A stretch of 9,575 bases of DNA from CAZFNU01 sp964520445 (lineage in GTDB: Bacteria > Patescibacteriota > Minisyncoccia > UBA6257 > JAKLIH01), in contig CAZFNU010000029.1 of NCBI GenBank assembly GCA_964520445.1, forward strand, positions 1 through 9,575, read 5' to 3'. The first letter of the stretch is position 1. Each line of letters opens with the position of its first letter. Below are positions 7,096 through 9,575 of the stretch, in pieces. A model generated the notes under the pieces. That model was given only the letters and a program-made list of their open reading frames with translations, did no database searches and was not told the DNA's origin. The translations under genes and the position numbers were made by a program.

Positions 7096-9102
7096 ATGAA
7101 ATTCGAACTAAAATCAAATTATAGTCCAACTGGAGATCAGCCAGATGCTATAAAAAAATTAACTAAGAATATTAATGACGGGGTTAAACACCAGGTCCTT
7201 TTAGGGACCACTGGCAGTGGCAAAACTTTTTCTTTAGCTAACGTAATAAAAAATACCCAAAAACCAGTATTAATTATTTCCCCAAATAAAACCTTAGCTG
7301 CCCAACTCTATCAGGAATTCCAACAATTCTTCCCTAATAACTTTGTAGGGTTCTTTATTAGTTATTATGATTATTATCAACCAGAAGCCTACATGCCTAC
7401 TACTGATACATATATAGCCAAAGATGCAAAAATAAATAAATACATAGATGAATTAAGGTCAGCAGCAGTATCAAATTTATTATCCAGAGAGGATGTAATA
7501 ATTATTGCTTCTGTCTCTGCTATCTATGGAGCTGGTGATCCAGAAAGTTACAAACATTCTAGTTTAAAATTAAAACTCCAAGATAAAATATCAAGACAAG
7601 ATCTAAGTCAAAAACTAGTAACTCTTCAATATGAGAATAAAAACCTAGATCCTGAATCAGGCTGTTTTAGATTCAGAGATAATATATTAGAGATATTTCT
7701 CCCTATTGGGAGTGAAATATTAGAAGTAGAATTTAGTAAAGATGTAATTAAAAAAATATCTACTAAAACAAATATATTAAGAAAAGCTGCCAATAAAATA
7801 TCTCTTCCAGAATTAAGAACAAACTATCAGGAATCTGATTTAAATGAATTTACAATTTATCCAGCTACTCTTTTCTTCACTGAAAAAGAAAAAATTAATA
7901 CTGCTATTGACAGTATTAAACTAGAGTTAAAAGAAGAATTGGCTAAATTAAAAAAACAAAAAAAATTAGTTGAATATGAACGATTAAAACATAGAACTAA
8001 CTATGACCTAGAAATGTTAAAAAATACCGGATACTGTAATGGAATTGAAAATTATTCACGTCATCTAACCTTCAAACAACCTGGTGATCCCCCATTTACT
8101 TTACTAGGATATTATCATTATAGATTTAATAATGATTTCTTAATATTCGTAGATGAGAGCCATATCGCCATTCCTCAAATACAAGGAATGTATTGAGGAG
8201 ATAAATCAAGGAAACAAACTCTAATTAATTTTGGGTTTCGACTCCCTTCAGCTCTTGATAATAGACCTCTTAAATTTGATGAATTCGAAAAACAAACTTC
8301 TCAAATAATATATACCTCAGCTACTCCTAAAGAATGAGAATTAGAAAAATCAAAAGAACATGTTGTAGAACAACTAATCAGGCCTACAGGGATTATAGAT
8401 CCTAAGATAGAAATTAGATCTTGTAAAACTCAGATTCCTGACCTAGTAGTTGAAATCGAAAAACAAGTAAAAAAAGGAGAAAAAACTATAGTTTTAACCC
8501 TAACTAAAAGATCTGCTCAGGATTTAACTGATTTTCTAGTAGCTAAGAATATTAAAGCTAACTATCTCCATTCCGAAATAAAACCCTTACAAAGACCAAA
8601 AATTATCAATCAATTAAGAAGCGGGGAAATTGATGTTATAGTAGGGATTAATCTTCTTAGGGAAGGCTTAGATCTTCCAGAAGTAACTTTAATAGCTATT
8701 CTTGATGCTGACAAAGAAGGATATCTAAGAAATAAAATTTCTCTTCTTCAAGCTATTGGTAGATCTGCGAGGAATACTGAGGGTAAAGCAATACTATACG
8801 CCGATAATATAACCGACTCAATTAAAAACACAATCTCTGAAACTGACAGGAGAAGAAAAATACAAAGAGCATATAATAAAAAACACAATATCACACCAAA
8901 AACAATTCATAGAGGTATTACAGAATCTTTTTCTGATTGAAGAAATGAAAATGATGAATATAAAAATATAGACACTAACAATAAAAACATATTAAAATAT
9001 CTAGAAAAACAACTACAAAAAGCAGTTAAGGAATGAAACTTTGAAGAAGCTGCTAAACTAAGAGACAAAATTAAAGAATACAAAAAGAAAAATACTATCT
9101 AG
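7096..9102 (+). CDS. uvrB: excinuclease ABC subunit B (UvrB)
   Basis: This 668-residue protein is the DNA-damage-verifying helicase-like subunit of nucleotide excision repair, acting with UvrA and UvrC. Length and domain order are normal. Walker A is GTTGSGKT (37-44). The beta-hairpin region holds YYDYYQPEAYMP (about 90-101). The Walker B-like motif is DESH (353-356), followed by IPQIQGMY-W-GDKSRK and FRLPSALDNRPL. Next come YTSATPKEWELEKS, the motif VI region QAIGRSARNTEGKAILYADNITDS, and a C-terminal UVR domain (KEWNFEEAAKLRDKI) that contacts UvrC. Four in-frame UGA codons (367, 414, 615, 647) and no UGG are used. Residue 414 aligns with Tyr, and 647 with a hydrophobic residue, in other UvrB proteins, which favours Trp over Gly. 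The stop is TAG at 9100-9102. The gene is divergent from murE and convergent with gatB. Confidence 0.97.
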
Positions 9103-9103
9103 T

Positions 9104-9575
9104 TTACATATGCATTAACTTTATTAAAGTATCCTTAGCTACCTGAGGATTAGCAGATCCCTTACTTTCTTTCATAACCTGTCCTACTAAAAATTGTAAC
9201 ACTGACTCTTTCCCATTCTTAAATTCAGTTATAGAACTAGGATTATTCTCTAATACTTTTTTCACAATTTCTGTTAAAGCTCCCTCATCTGAAACCTGAA
9301 TTAAATTCTTCTCTTTAATAATATCCTCGGTATTCAAATTAACGTCTTTAACTAAATCCTCAATAATAATCTTGGCTCCCCTAGAAGATATTTTATTCTC
9401 TACTAAATATTTAATTAAAATAGCAAAATTATTAGGGTTTAATAACTCTTCTTTAAATTCTTTCCCCTCTTTAGCAATTAACCCTAAGAAATCAGAAGTT
9501 AAGTAGTTATAGCTTAAATCAATAATTTGTTGTGATTTAGATTCATCATTAATTAAATCCTTACAAATCTTAACT
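9104..9575 (-). CDS. gatB: Asp/Glu-tRNA amidotransferase subunit B, C-terminal part
   Basis: About 157 C-terminal residues are present; the gene runs off the right edge. GatB with GatA and GatC converts Glu-tRNA-Gln (and Asp-tRNA-Asn) to the correctly charged form in organisms lacking GlnRS or AsnRS. The visible part is the helical and YqeY-like tail that grips tRNA: NPNNFAILIKYLVENKISSRGAKIIIEDLV, then IIKEKNLIQVSDEGALTEIVKKVLENNP, and the family hallmark FLVGQVMKESKGSANPQVAKDTLIK near the end. No Trp codon falls in the visible part. It ends with TAA at 9104-9106, one base away from the uvrB stop codon on the other strand, with no terminator between them. Confidence 0.95.
   Translation of the reverse strand, partial: VKICKDLINDESKSQQIIDLSYNYLTSDFLGLIAKEGKEFKEELLNPNNFAILIKYLVENKISSRGAKIIIEDLVKDVNLNTEDIIKEKNLIQVSDEGALTEIVKKVLENNPSSITEFKNGKESVLQFLVGQVMKESKGSANPQVAKDTLIKLMHM

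Noticed and set aside
7096..9102. UGA read as glycine (code 25)
   Set aside because: UvrB residues 414 and 647 are aromatic or hydrophobic in homologues, and the IleRS UGA sites are invariant Trp; Gly fits at best residue 367.
9110..9126. Small inverted repeat ACTTTA/TTAAAGT as a gatB or uvrB terminator
   Set aside because: The stem is very short, A/T-only, lies inside gatB coding sequence and has no T run.
1..9575. CRISPR array, insertion sequence or prophage genes
   Set aside because: No spaced repeats, transposase motifs or terminal inverted repeats were seen; the window is nearly filled with housekeeping genes.

Overview
The window is AT-rich and reads cleanly only if UGA is translated as tryptophan. 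In ileS alone, 19 in-frame UGA codons fall where Trp is expected, for example before DTHGLPVE, between Y and VDL, and inside RYWGTPLPVW. TAA and TAG are the only stops used. A MurE-type peptidoglycan ligase is present, which argues against Mollicutes, the usual UGA=Trp bacteria. Several proteins look like Candidate Phyla Radiation (Patescibacteria) versions: the MurE ligase with NEDPYDEDP, bL20 with KGFRWGRKSK, and IleRS with a PGVHHVLAR form of HIGH. CPR lineages known for recoding UGA (Gracilibacteria, Absconditabacteria) read it as Gly, and Gly does not fit here. My best guess is a CPR-like bacterium with a UGA=Trp code. The placement is from memory of family motifs, not from a search.

Layout, left to right: (1) 1-554, minus, the N-terminal part of a membrane-anchored TPR-like protein cut by the left edge. 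(2) A perfect 15-bp hairpin terminator at 618-651. (3) rplT, rpmI and infC (655-1686), a compact translation operon on the minus strand. (4) ssrA (tmRNA, 1710-2056) directly upstream of infC, with its own TTGACA-17-TAAGAT promoter. (5) ileS (2101-5604), which carries a complete histidine-phosphatase domain inside the synthetase. (6) A murE-like ligase (5609-7012), 4 nt upstream of ileS. (7) A divergent promoter region at 7013-7095. (8) uvrB on the plus strand (7096-9102). (9) The 3' end of gatB on the minus strand (9104-9575), convergent with uvrB and cut by the right edge.

The minus-strand block murE-ileS-ssrA-infC-rpmI-rplT has no visible internal terminator and could be read through to the 618-651 hairpin, with an added start at the ssrA promoter. 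It groups tRNA charging, ribosome rescue, initiation and ribosome assembly. The two observations most worth following are the UGA=Trp code in a peptidoglycan-making organism and the IleRS with an inserted, apparently intact phosphatase domain that separates two CxxC pairs.
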